Under the pieces are notes generated by a model. That model was not told the origin of the DNA, searched no databases, and saw only the letters and a program-made list of their open reading frames with translations. Positions 9,298-18,042 of a stretch of 32,900 nucleotides of DNA are shown piece by piece. How positions within the stretch are numbered: the first letter of the stretch is position 1; every line of letters begins with the position of its first letter. A program made the translations under genes and the position numbers. The DNA is from an uncultured Clostridium sp. Lineage in GTDB: Bacteria > Bacillota > Clostridia > TANB77 > CAG-508. The DNA is taken from assembly GCA_946497585.1 (NCBI GenBank), contig CAMMLF010000003.1:1-32900 (forward strand), in the 5' to 3' direction.

Positions 9298-9624
9298 CTA
9301 TTCTTCTGTTTTATCTTCAGTTTCTTTTGCTGTTTCTTCTGTTTTGTCTACAGCTTCTTCTGTTTTATCTTCTACTCCTACTGCTATTCCTGTAGCTTCA
9401 TCTGTTTTTGCTTCTTCATTCTTTTTTTTTTTTGTTGCCTTTGTAGTTTTAGCATCTGCTTTTTCTTCTTCATATACTGCAGATATTACTCTTCCTACTT
9501 TCGCTTCATTTAATTCTTTTAGTCTTTCTTCTGTTACTACTAAAACTGCATCCTTTTTTACTTCTTTTTTATTATTAGTTTTATCTAAAAAAGGAACTTC
9601 TACTTTAAAATTATATTTAATCAT
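9298..9624 (-). CDS. Small head-module protein with K/E/T-rich repeat tail
   Basis: A 108-residue protein directly downstream of the major capsid gene. The N-terminal 50 residues are beta-rich (YNFKVEVPFLDK, AVLVVTEERLKELNEAKVG) and resemble the short head-fiber-like or capsid-associated proteins found at this place. From residue 60 to the end the sequence is low in complexity, with three DKTEE-type repeats and many Lys, Ala and Thr residues. ATG at 9624 follows TGGAGGTC. The charged tail may be disordered on the capsid surface. No enzymatic motif is visible. Confidence 0.65.
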   Translation of the reverse strand: MIKYNFKVEVPFLDKTNNKKEVKKDAVLVVTEERLKELNEAKVGRVISAVYEEEKADAKTTKATKKKKNEEAKTDEATGIAVGVEDKTEEAVDKTEETAKETEDKTEE

Positions 9625-9653
9625 TATATTTGACCTCCATAAAAAAATTATTT

Positions 9654-9671
9654 AGCAGCCTTTCGGCTGCT
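9654..9671 (-). terminator. GNRA-loop hairpin after the capsid gene
   Basis: AGCAGCC and GGCTGCT form a 7-bp stem. On the minus strand the loop is GAAA, and TAAATAATTTTTTTA follows. Lying just behind the major capsid gene, it may be a partial terminator or a 3' stabiliser of capsid mRNA. Confidence 0.7.
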
Positions 9672-9675
9672 TTTA

Positions 9676-10905
9676 TTATACAACTGCTTCTGCTTTCTTT
9701 AATAATACTACGCTTTGTTTGCTTGACATTTTACCATCGCCAATAAGAGTAGCTTTTGTAACCCATTGGTCTGTATCTTCATCAAAATATCTTTTGATTA
9801 CAATTTCCATATTTGAATTGAATACATAGTCTGATAAATCACAAATTACACCAAATACAGTTCCTACTTCTGCAGTATCGAAAGATGGTAAGTAGTCATC
9901 TTCTACTAATATTGCATCTTTACCAAGAACTTTTGTTGTTTCTTCTCCATTTAATCCAAAATTTACTCTTCCTACTGGTTGTCCATTTTGGTCTACCATT
10001 CCTTCAATGTGGTTTGTAAAGTCTGCATCATTAAGAATGAAACAAATTCTCTTTTTATAACTTGCTGGAACTTCTTTTTTAGCTTTTATCCATCCTTTAT
10101 AAGTTCCAATTTCTGCTTCTGTCATTTCTACAGTTTTTACATCTGTATGTTTTGTGATTCCTAGAGGTTGTCCTTCTCCTGTTCCATTTAAAATAGCTTG
10201 TTCTAATGCAACAATCATAGCTTCTTTCATTGCATCTACTAGGCTATCTTCAAATATTTCTAATGTAGTTGTATCAACTTCAAGACTAATAGCAATTCTA
10301 CATTGTAATTTATGATATAAGAATGATATTTTACCATCTACAGGATATTTTTGCTTATCTGCAACAGTATTTTCTCCTACCCATGTTGCTCTTGGTTTTA
10401 ATGTAGCAACAGGAATAGAAACTCCACCTTTTACATTTGTTTTTGTTACTCTTGCCCAGATTTGTCCATATTCTCTTAATTCTTTTATTACTCTTTGCAT
10501 AATAGTATTTGGAATTACTGCTGATGCATCTGCTGTAAGAGTTATTGCATCTGCTCTTTTCTCTGAAACTTTACCTGTTAATATGTATTCCATAAATGCT
10601 GTTCTTTTTTCTAATTCTGTATTGTCTATTCTTCTTGCTTGATTTCCTGCACTTCTTCCCATTTGGTAAGATGCAACAGGATTAAAAGTTGCTTTACTTC
10701 TAATTTCCATTTGTTTTATTGTAGCTTTTCTTGATTCTTCTAATTCTGCTTTTTCTGCATTTAGTTTATCAACTTCCTCTTCAATTTCTTTTAATCTTTC
10801 TTCGTTTTCTTCTTTTATAGCTTCTTCTCCTTTAGCTTTTAATTGCTCCTCTAATTTAGCGATTTTTTCCTCTAATTCTTTAATTTTTTTCTCTAATTCT
10901 TCCAT
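9676..10905 (-). CDS. Major capsid protein, HK97 family
   Basis: A 409-residue HK97-fold capsid protein. Residues 1-75 are a strongly charged coiled coil, matching the scaffold-like delta domain that the prohead protease removes. The mature part begins around residue 95-115 (TELEKRTAFMEYILTGKVS). It contains typical elements such as TADASAVIPNTIMQRVIKEL, ATWVGENTVADKQ, LVDAMKEAMIVALEQAILNGTG and GQPLGITKH. ATG at 10905 follows TAGGAGGAAA. The neighbours are the protease upstream and connector genes downstream. The gene is followed by a hairpin terminator. Confidence 0.95.
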   Translation of the reverse strand: MEELEKKIKELEEKIAKLEEQLKAKGEEAIKEENEERLKEIEEEVDKLNAEKAELEESRKATIKQMEIRSKATFNPVASYQMGRSAGNQARRIDNTELEKRTAFMEYILTGKVSEKRADAITLTADASAVIPNTIMQRVIKELREYGQIWARVTKTNVKGGVSIPVATLKPRATWVGENTVADKQKYPVDGKISFLYHKLQCRIAISLEVDTTTLEIFEDSLVDAMKEAMIVALEQAILNGTGEGQPLGITKHTDVKTVEMTEAEIGTYKGWIKAKKEVPASYKKRICFILNDADFTNHIEGMVDQNGQPVGRVNFGLNGEETTKVLGKDAILVEDDYLPSFDTAEVGTVFGVICDLSDYVFNSNMEIVIKRYFDEDTDQWVTKATLIGDGKMSSKQSVVLLKKAEAVV

Positions 10906-10906
10906 T

Positions 10907-11569
10907 TTAATTTCCTCCTAAATTTATTTTTGTTTTTATTGAAATTCGCCTTTTACGAATTTCTAATTGTTTGTTTGCTCTAGCATTATCCAATGCCTTC
11001 TTCTCGTTATCCAACGATACCAAAGCACGAGCATATATAGTAGTATCTTCGTAAGCAGGATAATTTACCGCACTTACTTCGATAATCTTACTAACCTTTT
11101 TAATAATTCTTGTTGGCATTTCTTGGTCCACATCTTTCCACTCTTCTTCTGCTACTTCAAACATATAACTCATTCCAGATATATCTCCTCTTCTTATAGC
11201 AGAATCTAGAGCTTTTGATTCTGTATTGTTTTCTATATCAATACTTGCCCTTATTTTTAAGCCAATTGCATCTGGTTGTAAAAACAATGTATTATTTGGA
11301 TTATTTCTTCTACTTCTAGCAAGTGGTATTCTGTTAAGATCATGATTATAATATAATGCAACATCATCAAAGTCTGTTCCTTCAAAAGCACCATCTTGTA
11401 TTATTTCTTTGAACATTCCTCCAATAATTGTTTCTGAATTATAAATTGCTGCATACCCTTCTAATATAGCCTCTGAACTCTTGACTTGTTGTTCATTATC
11501 TATATTTTGAATATTCTGTACTTGCCTTCTTTCAACTTTTTCTTTAACATATTTATGTTGCTTGTCCAT
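10907..11569 (-). CDS. Prohead protease, HK97 family (S78)
   Basis: A serine protease that matures the capsid by removing the scaffold domain of the major capsid protein. The catalytic His is visible in YYNHD and the Ser in SGMSYMF. The family context AILEGYAAIYNSE, GAFEGTDFDDV and EVSAVNYPAYEDT is present in order. ATG at 11569 (MDKQHKY) is nine bases after AAGGAGG; an in-frame ATG at 11575 lies too close to it. It overlaps the portal gene end by 17 bases and ends one base before the capsid start, the standard portal-protease-capsid order. Confidence 0.92.
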   Translation of the reverse strand: MDKQHKYVKEKVERRQVQNIQNIDNEQQVKSSEAILEGYAAIYNSETIIGGMFKEIIQDGAFEGTDFDDVALYYNHDLNRIPLARSRRNNPNNTLFLQPDAIGLKIRASIDIENNTESKALDSAIRRGDISGMSYMFEVAEEEWKDVDQEMPTRIIKKVSKIIEVSAVNYPAYEDTTIYARALVSLDNEKKALDNARANKQLEIRKRRISIKTKINLGGN

Positions 11570-12809
11570 CTCCATTTTCCTCCTTCATCATACTTTTTGA
11601 TTTGTTTAATTGATATTCATTTGCTATTCTTGCATCAATATTGTTTAGACTTAAGATTCTAATATCTCCGCCCTCTTCTGCAGGAGGCATACCTAATAAA
11701 TTCAATGCATCATCTAGTCTGAACACCATTAAAGGCATCAATTCCTTTATTGCATTTACTTTTGTTGCCCAACTTGCATATTGTAATCTACTAGAATAAA
11801 ACTCTACTTGGTTTCCCATGTCTCTTTCTCTTTCTGTGAATAATCTTGCTGTAAAACCTTGACTACACATTATTGCAAGAGGCTCTATTCTACTTTCATA
11901 AAAGCTGTTAAACTCTTCCTCTGTATAACAATTATTAAATATAGGTACTGAAACTCCATATCTATTAAGTATTTTATTTTGTATAAAATCTAGTGTATCT
12001 TTATCAACTATCTTCGGGTCTATCTTTAAATCTATATACTCTCCTTTTAAATCCATTGGTAATATTCCAGATTTGCTGTTTGTCATTTTGCTTTCAAACT
12101 CTTCTATTTGTTTCTGTTGGTCCTCTTCTGCTAATACTGTATTGATTTTCAATATACCTCTGATTTGAAAGCTAGATTCAATCCCTTTGCCTATTCCTTC
12201 TATTATGGTTTGATTTGTTTGTAATGTTCTTAATAAATCTTTGTTGTCATCATCTCCCATAAACTCATTTACACCAAAGAACTGCCTTAAATGAATTACT
12301 TTGTAATATGGCATTTCTGCAGTATATCCATTAGCAAAGTAAAATTTTATATACATGTCTCCATATTTATTCTCTAATAAATCAACTTGCATTGGTCTTA
12401 ATGGATATAATCCTTTTATACTTCCATTTTCATATAACGGATAAATAAAAACATTGCTGTCTAATAAAAGCAATGTTATTATCTTATATATAAATTCTGA
12501 TGTAGTCATAAATGGATTTGGCATACATTTTAGCAGCCTTTCTAATCCGCTTTTTACTACTGTTTGTTTTCCTGTTTCACTATCTATTCTTATATGTTTA
12601 GGTTGCAACTTTGAGCAATGTGTTGCAACTCTATCTATACATATTTTTACTAAATCGGAGGCATATACATTATTTCCAAAGCTAGAGAACACAGGCATTT
12701 CTCCATTTAGCATTTTATAATATTTCTTTTCCATTTTTTTAGGTTTCACATTTTCTGTATTTTTTCCAAACACATTATGAAACATATCTCTTATGTTTAC
12801 TCTACTCAC
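11553..12809 (-). CDS. Portal protein, HK97 family
   Basis: A 418-residue portal that forms the DNA entry ring at one capsid vertex. Visible family motifs include NVYASDLVKICIDRVATHCSK, the MPNPFMTTSEF segment, SNVFIYPLYENG, QIRGILKINTVL and TEEEFNSFYESRIEPLA. The start is GTG at 12809 (MSRVNIRDMF), seven bases after ATGGAGG. It overlaps the terminase stop in a GTGA arrangement, suggesting coupled translation. The lengths and order of terminase, portal, protease and capsid are as in HK97-type phages. Confidence 0.92.
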   Translation of the reverse strand: MSRVNIRDMFHNVFGKNTENVKPKKMEKKYYKMLNGEMPVFSSFGNNVYASDLVKICIDRVATHCSKLQPKHIRIDSETGKQTVVKSGLERLLKCMPNPFMTTSEFIYKIITLLLLDSNVFIYPLYENGSIKGLYPLRPMQVDLLENKYGDMYIKFYFANGYTAEMPYYKVIHLRQFFGVNEFMGDDDNKDLLRTLQTNQTIIEGIGKGIESSFQIRGILKINTVLAEEDQQKQIEEFESKMTNSKSGILPMDLKGEYIDLKIDPKIVDKDTLDFIQNKILNRYGVSVPIFNNCYTEEEFNSFYESRIEPLAIMCSQGFTARLFTERERDMGNQVEFYSSRLQYASWATKVNAIKELMPLMVFRLDDALNLLGMPPAEEGGDIRILSLNNIDARIANEYQLNKSKSMMKEENGDGQAT

Positions 12810-14446
12810 TTTATTACCTCCATATATTCATTTCTGTGTGCATATAATATTGCATATACAATTATTAAGCTAACCGCACCATCTATTCTTATATATTTTT
12901 GTGAATTTAATTTTACAGGTGCTATTAGTCCATTATCATCAACTTTAATTTCTGTATTTCCTAAACACCATTTTAATATTGGAGAATTATTATAGTTTAC
13001 TATTTTAGCTCTTAAGTCTGCCTCTAAAATTTTCATTGGATTTGATAATACTTCTTTTTTCTGTAAGATTGTTTCCATATCAAAACCTACATCTTTCATT
13101 TCATCAACCCAATATTTTGCGGACCATTTATCATAGCCTATATACATTGGTCTTATATGATATGTTTTAAACATATCAACAAACCATTTTGTAACTTTCT
13201 TATAGTCATTCTCCCAACCTTCGCTAATTTCCATCAATCCCATTCTTGCCCATTCGTTATATGGAACTTTATCTTCTCTTACTCTTTTTTCTAGTTGCTC
13301 TTTTGGCATAAAATACTTTTGAAGAATATATTTTTTTCTATCGCCTTTTTTCATAATTAGTAATGTTGCACATGTTAAATCTATTGTATCTGATAAGTCC
13401 ACTCCGCCAAGAGCTACACTATTTTCTAGTAATTTCATATCGAATGTATCTGGATTTATTATTTCTGTTTCCTCTAGCCATGCATTGCTACTATTTTGTT
13501 TTATATTAAAATCCTTGCATAGCATCTTTATTCTGTTTCCTCTATCATTTTGAGATTTTAATATTTCTTTTTCTATATAATTTACTTTTTTTATTGTTCC
13601 TAGACTTGGATTTGATTTTTGCCATGTTTTTTTGTCTCTCCATATTTCTGTTTCATTGTCCTGGGTAAATAATAATGCTAATATACTTTCATCTTCTATT
13701 TCTCCATTAAGGACTTTTCTAACATACTTTAATTTTTTATCTAGGAAACCATCTGGAATAAATCCTTCTGTAGTTATACCAAATAATAAAGGTTCATCTT
13801 TTGTTGATTGACTTCTTTTAATTGCATCTTCTACATCATCGTTTTTCATTTCGTGTTCCTCATCAATGCAACCAACTTCTATATTATATCCATCTTTGTT
13901 TTTAGTTTGTCCACTTAATTTTTTTACTTTATTTTTATTCTTTTTGTGCTGTATTCTTCTCATGCTCATAAATACCCTTTTTTCTAGTTTAGGGCTTTGT
14001 GAAATCATGTTTTGCATTTCTTCAAATACTATGGATGCTTGGTCTGTTGTATTTGATGCACATACAACATCCGTTCCACCTTTACCACAAAAGAGCTCTG
14101 CTAATAGGATTGCTGCAATAAGTGTTGTTTTTCCATTTTTTCTAGCAATTAACAATAACACTTCTCTGAATCTTCTAAATCCTGTTTCTGTATATTTAAA
14201 AGAGTATGCAGCTTCTATCATAGCCTTTTCCCAAAGTTCTAGTTTGAAAGGCTTTCCATAAAACGGAGATTTAGTATGTTTACAATAATGCTCAATAAAA
14301 TATATTCTTTTATCTGCATCTTTAGTTTCATAAACATATTTGGGATTTTTTAAATCTTGCATTAGCCTATTAAGAGCTGTTTTTATTTCTATCCCTGCAA
14401 CTATTTCTCCACTTTGAATTTTATTGTAATATTCTTCTAACCACAT
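12806..14446 (-). CDS. terL: Terminase large subunit
   Basis: A 546-residue DNA-packaging motor. Residues 1-240 are the ATPase, with Walker A ARKNGKTT near residue 103 and Walker B IDEEHEM near residue 197 (Asp-Glu pair). The C-terminal nuclease domain shows LGGVDLSDT near residue 350 and YIGYDKWSA near 450 with acidic metal-binding residues. The closest family by pattern is the phage terminase-like HK97 type that pairs with P27-type small subunits. ATG at 14446 lies nine bases after the small subunit stop. The ribosome binding site is weak, so coupling to the upstream gene is likely. Confidence 0.94.
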   Translation of the reverse strand: MWLEEYYNKIQSGEIVAGIEIKTALNRLMQDLKNPKYVYETKDADKRIYFIEHYCKHTKSPFYGKPFKLELWEKAMIEAAYSFKYTETGFRRFREVLLLIARKNGKTTLIAAILLAELFCGKGGTDVVCASNTTDQASIVFEEMQNMISQSPKLEKRVFMSMRRIQHKKNKNKVKKLSGQTKNKDGYNIEVGCIDEEHEMKNDDVEDAIKRSQSTKDEPLLFGITTEGFIPDGFLDKKLKYVRKVLNGEIEDESILALLFTQDNETEIWRDKKTWQKSNPSLGTIKKVNYIEKEILKSQNDRGNRIKMLCKDFNIKQNSSNAWLEETEIINPDTFDMKLLENSVALGGVDLSDTIDLTCATLLIMKKGDRKKYILQKYFMPKEQLEKRVREDKVPYNEWARMGLMEISEGWENDYKKVTKWFVDMFKTYHIRPMYIGYDKWSAKYWVDEMKDVGFDMETILQKKEVLSNPMKILEADLRAKIVNYNNSPILKWCLGNTEIKVDDNGLIAPVKLNSQKYIRIDGAVSLIIVYAILYAHRNEYMEVIK

Positions 14447-14455
14447 TTAGATTTC

Positions 14456-14794
14456 TCATTCAAACATTTTTTCAAACTCATCGAAGTCATCTTCTGCATC
14501 AATTACATTCTTCTCTAAAATGCCATTTAGTGTCTTTACTAACACTGCATGAGTATTAAGGTATTTATTATATAGTTTCGCACTCTCTGTTATTAACTGA
14601 TGCGATGGATTTTTGCTACTAACTACTACAGATTTATGCTTTTCTATGTTTTGGTATAGCTCAAATAACTCTCCTGTAAGGTTTGCTGTCTGTTCTATAG
14701 TGCTTTCTGCCAATTTTCTTTTATTTTCTTCTACATTTTCAAATATTTTATTTAATTTATCCTTTTCTTTCTGGATTACTTGTTTTTTATCCAT
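14456..14794 (-). CDS. Terminase small subunit, P27-like
   Basis: A 112-residue helical protein immediately upstream of the large terminase. The central part (ELYQNIEKHKSVVVSS, SAKLYNKYLNTHAVLVKTL) fits P27-type small terminase subunits, which recognise the packaging start site. It begins at ATG 14794 behind AAGGAA. The G/C-rich segment with long G and C runs that precedes it is a candidate cos region, which this protein would bind. Confidence 0.75.
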   Translation of the reverse strand: MDKKQVIQKEKDKLNKIFENVEENKRKLAESTIEQTANLTGELFELYQNIEKHKSVVVSSKNPSHQLITESAKLYNKYLNTHAVLVKTLNGILEKNVIDAEDDFDEFEKMFE

Positions 14795-14848
14795 TTTTCA
14801 AAATTCCTTTCCAAAAATGAAAATTTTTCGGTTATATTTTTCCGTAGT

Positions 14849-14893
14849 CCCCCCTCGGTCCTCCTGGGGGCAAATATTCTTTCTTTAAGCGGG
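14849..14893. other. G/C-rich candidate cos region
   Basis: In very A/T-rich DNA this stretch contains six Cs at 14849-14854, five Gs at 14866-14870 and five Gs at 14889-14893. The first two runs can pair. It sits between the HNH gene and the small terminase gene, where cohesive ends are often found in phages that pair an HNH nuclease with a P27-type terminase. The cos role is inference. Confidence 0.45.
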
Positions 14894-14897
14894 GGCA

Positions 14898-15569
14898 TTA
14901 TTTTGATACAACTATGCCTCTTTCTACATCTTCCCACCACTTATTTATGTAATTTATAAACTCTATAGGTCTTTCTCCTATTCTTTCAATACATTCTTCC
15001 TTTGTTGCATCTATATATATTGGCTCTGCCCCAAGGTCCTGTATAGTCTTATCCCTTGTATATTTATCTGCAAATCCACCTATTACCCAAGCATTGAGCC
15101 AATCTCCTTTTCTTACTTTTATGTTATCCAGTATGGTTTCTCTGATAGCAAACATATTCTTTAATAAGCTATCTGGATGCACATATCTAGGCTGTAGACT
15201 TATACATTCCCATATATTGTCTACATCCAATACTAAATCTCCTTTTAACATATGATTTTTTACATATGTAGTTTTCCCAGATAAAGGACTTCCCCATATT
15301 AAAAATACCTTTTGCTCTTCTGGCTTTGTATTTGGTAGCCATCTGCCATGTCTCTTATTATGGCATTGATGACATAGTGCAATTAGATTCTTTGGATTTA
15401 AAGATATAGTATAATCGTTTACATTCTCCAATGTTAAGAATATTATGTGATGCACTTCTTCTGCTAATGCTCCACAATCTCCGCAAGTATTATCCGAATC
15501 GCTCAATACTTGTTCTCTTACACATTGCCATTCATAACAATTATAAAATGCTTTTAAACTTTTCCACAT
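14898..15569 (-). CDS. HNH endonuclease fused to a P-loop kinase-like domain
   Basis: A 223-residue two-domain protein. Residues 28-80 are a zinc HNH nuclease: CGDCG, a double His in EVHHIIF, the Asn segment LNPKNLIALC and CHQCHNKRHG. Residues 90-223 form a P-loop domain with Walker A GSPLSGKTT, LVLDVDNIW and a C-terminal IGERP motif, as in small nucleotide or polynucleotide kinases. HNH proteins beside the terminase help to cut cos DNA in HK97-like phages. The kinase-like part could act on DNA ends, but that is inference. ATG at 15569 is eight bases after AAGGA; ATG at 15578 is too close. It lies two bases after the upstream gene. Confidence 0.82.
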   Translation of the reverse strand: MWKSLKAFYNCYEWQCVREQVLSDSDNTCGDCGALAEEVHHIIFLTLENVNDYTISLNPKNLIALCHQCHNKRHGRWLPNTKPEEQKVFLIWGSPLSGKTTYVKNHMLKGDLVLDVDNIWECISLQPRYVHPDSLLKNMFAIRETILDNIKVRKGDWLNAWVIGGFADKYTRDKTIQDLGAEPIYIDATKEECIERIGERPIEFINYINKWWEDVERGIVVSK

Positions 15570-15571
15570 AT

Positions 15572-16027
15572 TTACCATTCCTTAAACTTTGCTGTTTCTT
15601 TATCTAGTTTTAATCGTTCTTGTTGTATTGCAATGTTTTGAGGATTCTCTGCCCATCTATCTTTAGCTCTATTCTTTAGATAAAAGCACATAGCTCCTGT
15701 GTCTGGTGGTTTGAACTTCTGCACTTCAATTACTCTTACCTCTTCTCGATATTGGTCTGTTTTTACTTTTACTACTTGATGCTCTGTATAATAATATCCT
15801 GTAGCTGCTTTATATAAAGAATTTTCCACCTCTTCCACAGCTTCAAACTGTGCCTTTTTTATAAGCCCAGAAAGCCAAGAATATTTTTTCTCATATGCCT
15901 CAAATGTAGTCTTGCTTATTCCAAGGTTAGCAGCAATCTCTTTTTTAGTGCAACCTCTTTTCGCCCAATTTTCTATTTCTTCTTTTTTATCTTTGAGTTG
16001 CTTTTCGTTGTATTTGCTCTTTGCCAC
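15572..16027 (-). CDS. Helix-turn-helix terminase-like small protein
   Basis: A 151-residue protein with an N-terminal helix-turn-helix (WAKRGCTKKEIAANLGISKTTF, here seen at residues 22-43). The later part (EVENSLYKAATGYYYTEHQ, FKPPDTGAMCFYLKNR, DRWAENPQ) is typical of phage proteins annotated as terminase small subunit or transposase-like. It begins at GTG 16027 behind AGGTGG. With a second P27-like protein next to the large subunit, this one may be a DNA-recognition partner or a regulator of packaging. The KNRAKDRW motif near the end supports the terminase link. Confidence 0.7.
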   Translation of the reverse strand: MAKSKYNEKQLKDKKEEIENWAKRGCTKKEIAANLGISKTTFEAYEKKYSWLSGLIKKAQFEAVEEVENSLYKAATGYYYTEHQVVKVKTDQYREEVRVIEVQKFKPPDTGAMCFYLKNRAKDRWAENPQNIAIQQERLKLDKETAKFKEW

Positions 16028-16125
16028 TTAACCACCTGCTTTTCTTTTTCAATTTCTTTTTTGAAACAACTATTATATCGCTTACAATTTTTACATTGTT
16101 GTTTCATGCAAATTTCTGTTTTCAT
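15973..16125 (-). CDS. Small cysteine-rich protein
   Basis: A 50-residue gene at the head of the late operon. It has ATG at 16125 behind a perfect AGGAGG. Four cysteines are arranged as CMKQQCKNCKRYNSC, a probable zinc-binding knuckle, followed by a basic tail. Its last 55 bases overlap the start of the helix-turn-helix gene in another frame. It contains an in-frame CGA (AAG CGA TAT) that is read without any frame change. Function unknown. Confidence 0.6.
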   Translation of the reverse strand: MKTEICMKQQCKNCKRYNSCFKKEIEKEKQVVKWQRANTTKSNSKIKKKK

Positions 16126-16150
16126 ATGTTTTTCCTCCTATAGAAAAAGA

Positions 16151-16167
16151 CTTGTTTTTTAAACAAG
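16151..16167 (-). terminator. Terminator hairpin before the late operon
   Basis: CTTGTTT and AAACAAG form a perfect 7-bp stem. On the minus strand TCTTTTTC follows. It probably stops early or activator transcripts before the head genes. Confidence 0.65.
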
Positions 16168-16231
16168 CCTTTAGGGGAATTTTTTTGGTATTACTTTTTA
16201 CACTTTTTCACAATATAAATATATCACTTTT

Positions 16232-16249
16232 AAAACGAACAAAACGAAC
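16232..16249 (-). promoter_or_regulatory. Tandem 9-mer, candidate late activator site
   Basis: AAAACGAAC is present twice without a gap, three bases after the ArpU-like gene. On the minus strand TTTATATT lies downstream at -10-like spacing (TTCGTT, 16 bases, TATATT). This is a plausible activator-dependent late promoter. Confidence 0.5.
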
Positions 16250-16253
16250 ATAT

Positions 16254-16667
16254 CTAATTTTTTTTAAAAAATCTTTTTAATTCCATTCTAGCTGCATCTG
16301 CTGTTGTTTTCATCTTATGCCCTATTTGTATCCAATTCATGCCATCTATGTATTTATGCCTTATTATTTGTCTTATCCTTGAGTTATCAATTTCTTTTAG
16401 ATATTCTTCTATATCTATTGTTATATCTAAAAGCTCATCTTTCTTTTCTTCTAGCATCCTTTTATATCTTGCTAATTTTTTGCTTTCCTTTTTTTCTTTA
16501 ATTCCTTCAATTACAATATTTCTTGATATATAAGGAAAAGCATCTGATGAACCTCTTACACTATCCATTACTAATTTGCAGTTTTCCGCTTCTTCTAGTT
16601 TTTGTATTCTCTGCTCTAGGTCTTTTATCTCTCTTTTGGCATCTTCACACTTTGACAGTATATCCAT
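16254..16667 (-). CDS. Late transcription activator, RinA/ArpU (sigma-70 region 4-like) family
   Basis: A 137-residue regulator. It has an N-terminal coiled coil (KREIKDLEQRIQKLEE), a middle with RYKRMLEEKKDEL, and a C-terminal helix-turn-helix resembling sigma region 4: RQIIRHKYIDGMNWIQIG, then TTADAARMELKRFFKK. Such proteins end the early region of clostridial and staphylococcal phages and switch on late genes. It is placed directly upstream of a direct-repeat element and the packaging genes. ATG at 16667 follows GGAGGG. A CGG at 16670-16668 lies just before the start codon and is not translated. Confidence 0.8.
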   Translation of the reverse strand: MDILSKCEDAKREIKDLEQRIQKLEEAENCKLVMDSVRGSSDAFPYISRNIVIEGIKEKKESKKLARYKRMLEEKKDELLDITIDIEEYLKEIDNSRIRQIIRHKYIDGMNWIQIGHKMKTTADAARMELKRFFKKN

Positions 16668-16708
16668 CCGCTTCCCTCCTTCTCTTTTGTGGATTATACA
16701 CTATTTAA

Positions 16709-16801
16709 CTATTTTTTATTGTCTTTATCATTGTTTCCAAAATATGCACATAATATAATAGTTGCACATATTATCAATGTTATTATTACACTATCACTCA
16801 T
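16709..16801 (-). CDS. Tiny membrane protein, 30 residues
   Basis: ATG at 16801 lies 11 bases after AAGGAGG. The product has one hydrophobic helix (VIITLIICATIILCAYF) and a short charged end (NNDKDNKK). No homology can be judged from this length. The strong ribosome binding site and fit in the gap between two genes support it as real. Confidence 0.5.
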   Translation of the reverse strand: MSDSVIITLIICATIILCAYFGNNDKDNKK

Positions 16802-16877
16802 TGATTTATCTACCTCCTTATAAAAACAACTCTTGCTATTATATTTTCTATAAATTTATTGCTTTTTTAAGCCTAAT

Positions 16878-17613
16878 TTACTCTTCTTCCTGAAATCTAT
16901 ATAAGTTATTATTTTCTTTTCCGTCTATGTAACCGCTTCATATAAAAATATTCTTCTAATAGCTTTACTGGAACTAATATTAGCAAATCATCATTTAACA
17001 TAATGTTTGAATTAGCATTTGTGTTTAATTTTACTTGTTGTATCTGTTCTGCTTGCAATGTTTTGATTTTTTCTGTTTCTTCTATAAGATTTATTTCTTT
17101 TAATATAAATTCTCTAATGCTTGGTTTTTGTTTGTATTCATGTTTTAAAAATAATTCTTTATTTTCTGTGTATGTTCTAGTTAGATATATTTGACATTCA
17201 TTTTGAATATTGTATTCTTTTGTATTAGTTTCATATCCAATTTTCTTAAAAACTGTAGCTAAAGTAAACTCTTTGTTATTTTTCTTTGCTTCTTCCGCTT
17301 CTGACAGCATTCTTAAAAAATATTTATATGTTTCTTTGTTTTTATCAAAATTATATTTATTTAATATTTGTGCTTCTTTACTATACATTTTATTGTTTTT
17401 ATTATATTTTTTAATTTGTTTTTCTTTATTTATTATTTCTTCATACTCTTCATCACTGAGATTTCTATATTGTTCATACAGTCCATTTTCTTTATATTTT
17501 TGTAATAATTTTTCCGCTTCTTCTGAATTAATATGTATTGTTTTGTCAAGTGCAGTATCTATATCATGATACTTGCATAGGTATATTTGTTCTTCTACAC
17601 TTAGCTCTTTCAT
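16878..17613 (-). CDS. Unknown early protein, C-terminus reached by +1 shift at CGG
   Basis: A 244-residue Lys/Glu-rich helical protein (MKELSVEEQIYLCKYHD; later MYSKEAQILNKY and LTRTYTENKELFLKHEYKQ). It looks like a phage regulatory or HTH-adjacent protein but I do not recognise it. ATG at 17613 is ten bases after AAAGGA; GTG at 17625 abuts that site. Near the end the in-frame CGG at 16935-16933 (AAG CGG TTA) would give a basic tail LHRRKRK and a stop. Skipping the C yields GGT and the more natural ending GYIDGKENNNLYRFQEEE with stop at 16880. A second CGG at 16923-16921 is then out of frame. Confidence 0.65.
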
Positions 17614-17631
17614 TTGTTTTTTCACTCCTTT

Positions 17632-18042
17632 TTAATATTCTTCGATTTTTATGTACATTTTTTCTTCTTTTGAATATCTTTTTTCTACTACTAACTCTGT
17701 CACTTGTGTATCATCTTTAAAAGCCATTTTGTTCATTGAATCTAGTATAATTTTTGTTATATTGTCTATGTCTGGTTTTTTTGTTGGACTTATGTTTTGT
17801 TTCAACATTTCCGCTTCTTTCTTTTTACTTGTAGATTTTGGAATGCCAAAATATGCGATTATTGTTACTTTTATTCTTCCTTCTAGTGTTTCAAATCTTG
17901 GATATTTTATTGCAAACCATTGTTTTGCTGTAAATTCATAATTTTTTGTTTTTGACGGTGTGTATGCTTGTCCAGTTCGAGTATTCATTCTTGGTCTTGC
18001 TTTTCCAATTATTTGTCCTGGTATTTCAAATTCGTATATCAT
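17632..18042 (-). CDS. rusA: Holliday junction resolvase RusA
   Basis: A 136-residue metal-dependent endonuclease that cuts Holliday junctions made during phage recombination or replication. Family motifs are clear: IPGQIIGKARPR at the start, KKPDIDNITKIILDSMN near residue 88 with the catalytic aspartates, and FKDDTQV near 110. It starts at 18042, overlapping the stop of the upstream gene in an ATGA arrangement, but only if that gene is read with its +1 shift. It sits among the replication-associated genes, as usual. Confidence 0.93.
   Translation of the reverse strand: MIYEFEIPGQIIGKARPRMNTRTGQAYTPSKTKNYEFTAKQWFAIKYPRFETLEGRIKVTIIAYFGIPKSTSKKKEAEMLKQNISPTKKPDIDNITKIILDSMNKMAFKDDTQVTELVVEKRYSKEEKMYIKIEEY

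Noticed and set aside
16668..16670. CGG immediately before the ArpU-like start codon
   Set aside because: It lies between the ribosome binding site and the ATG and is not translated.
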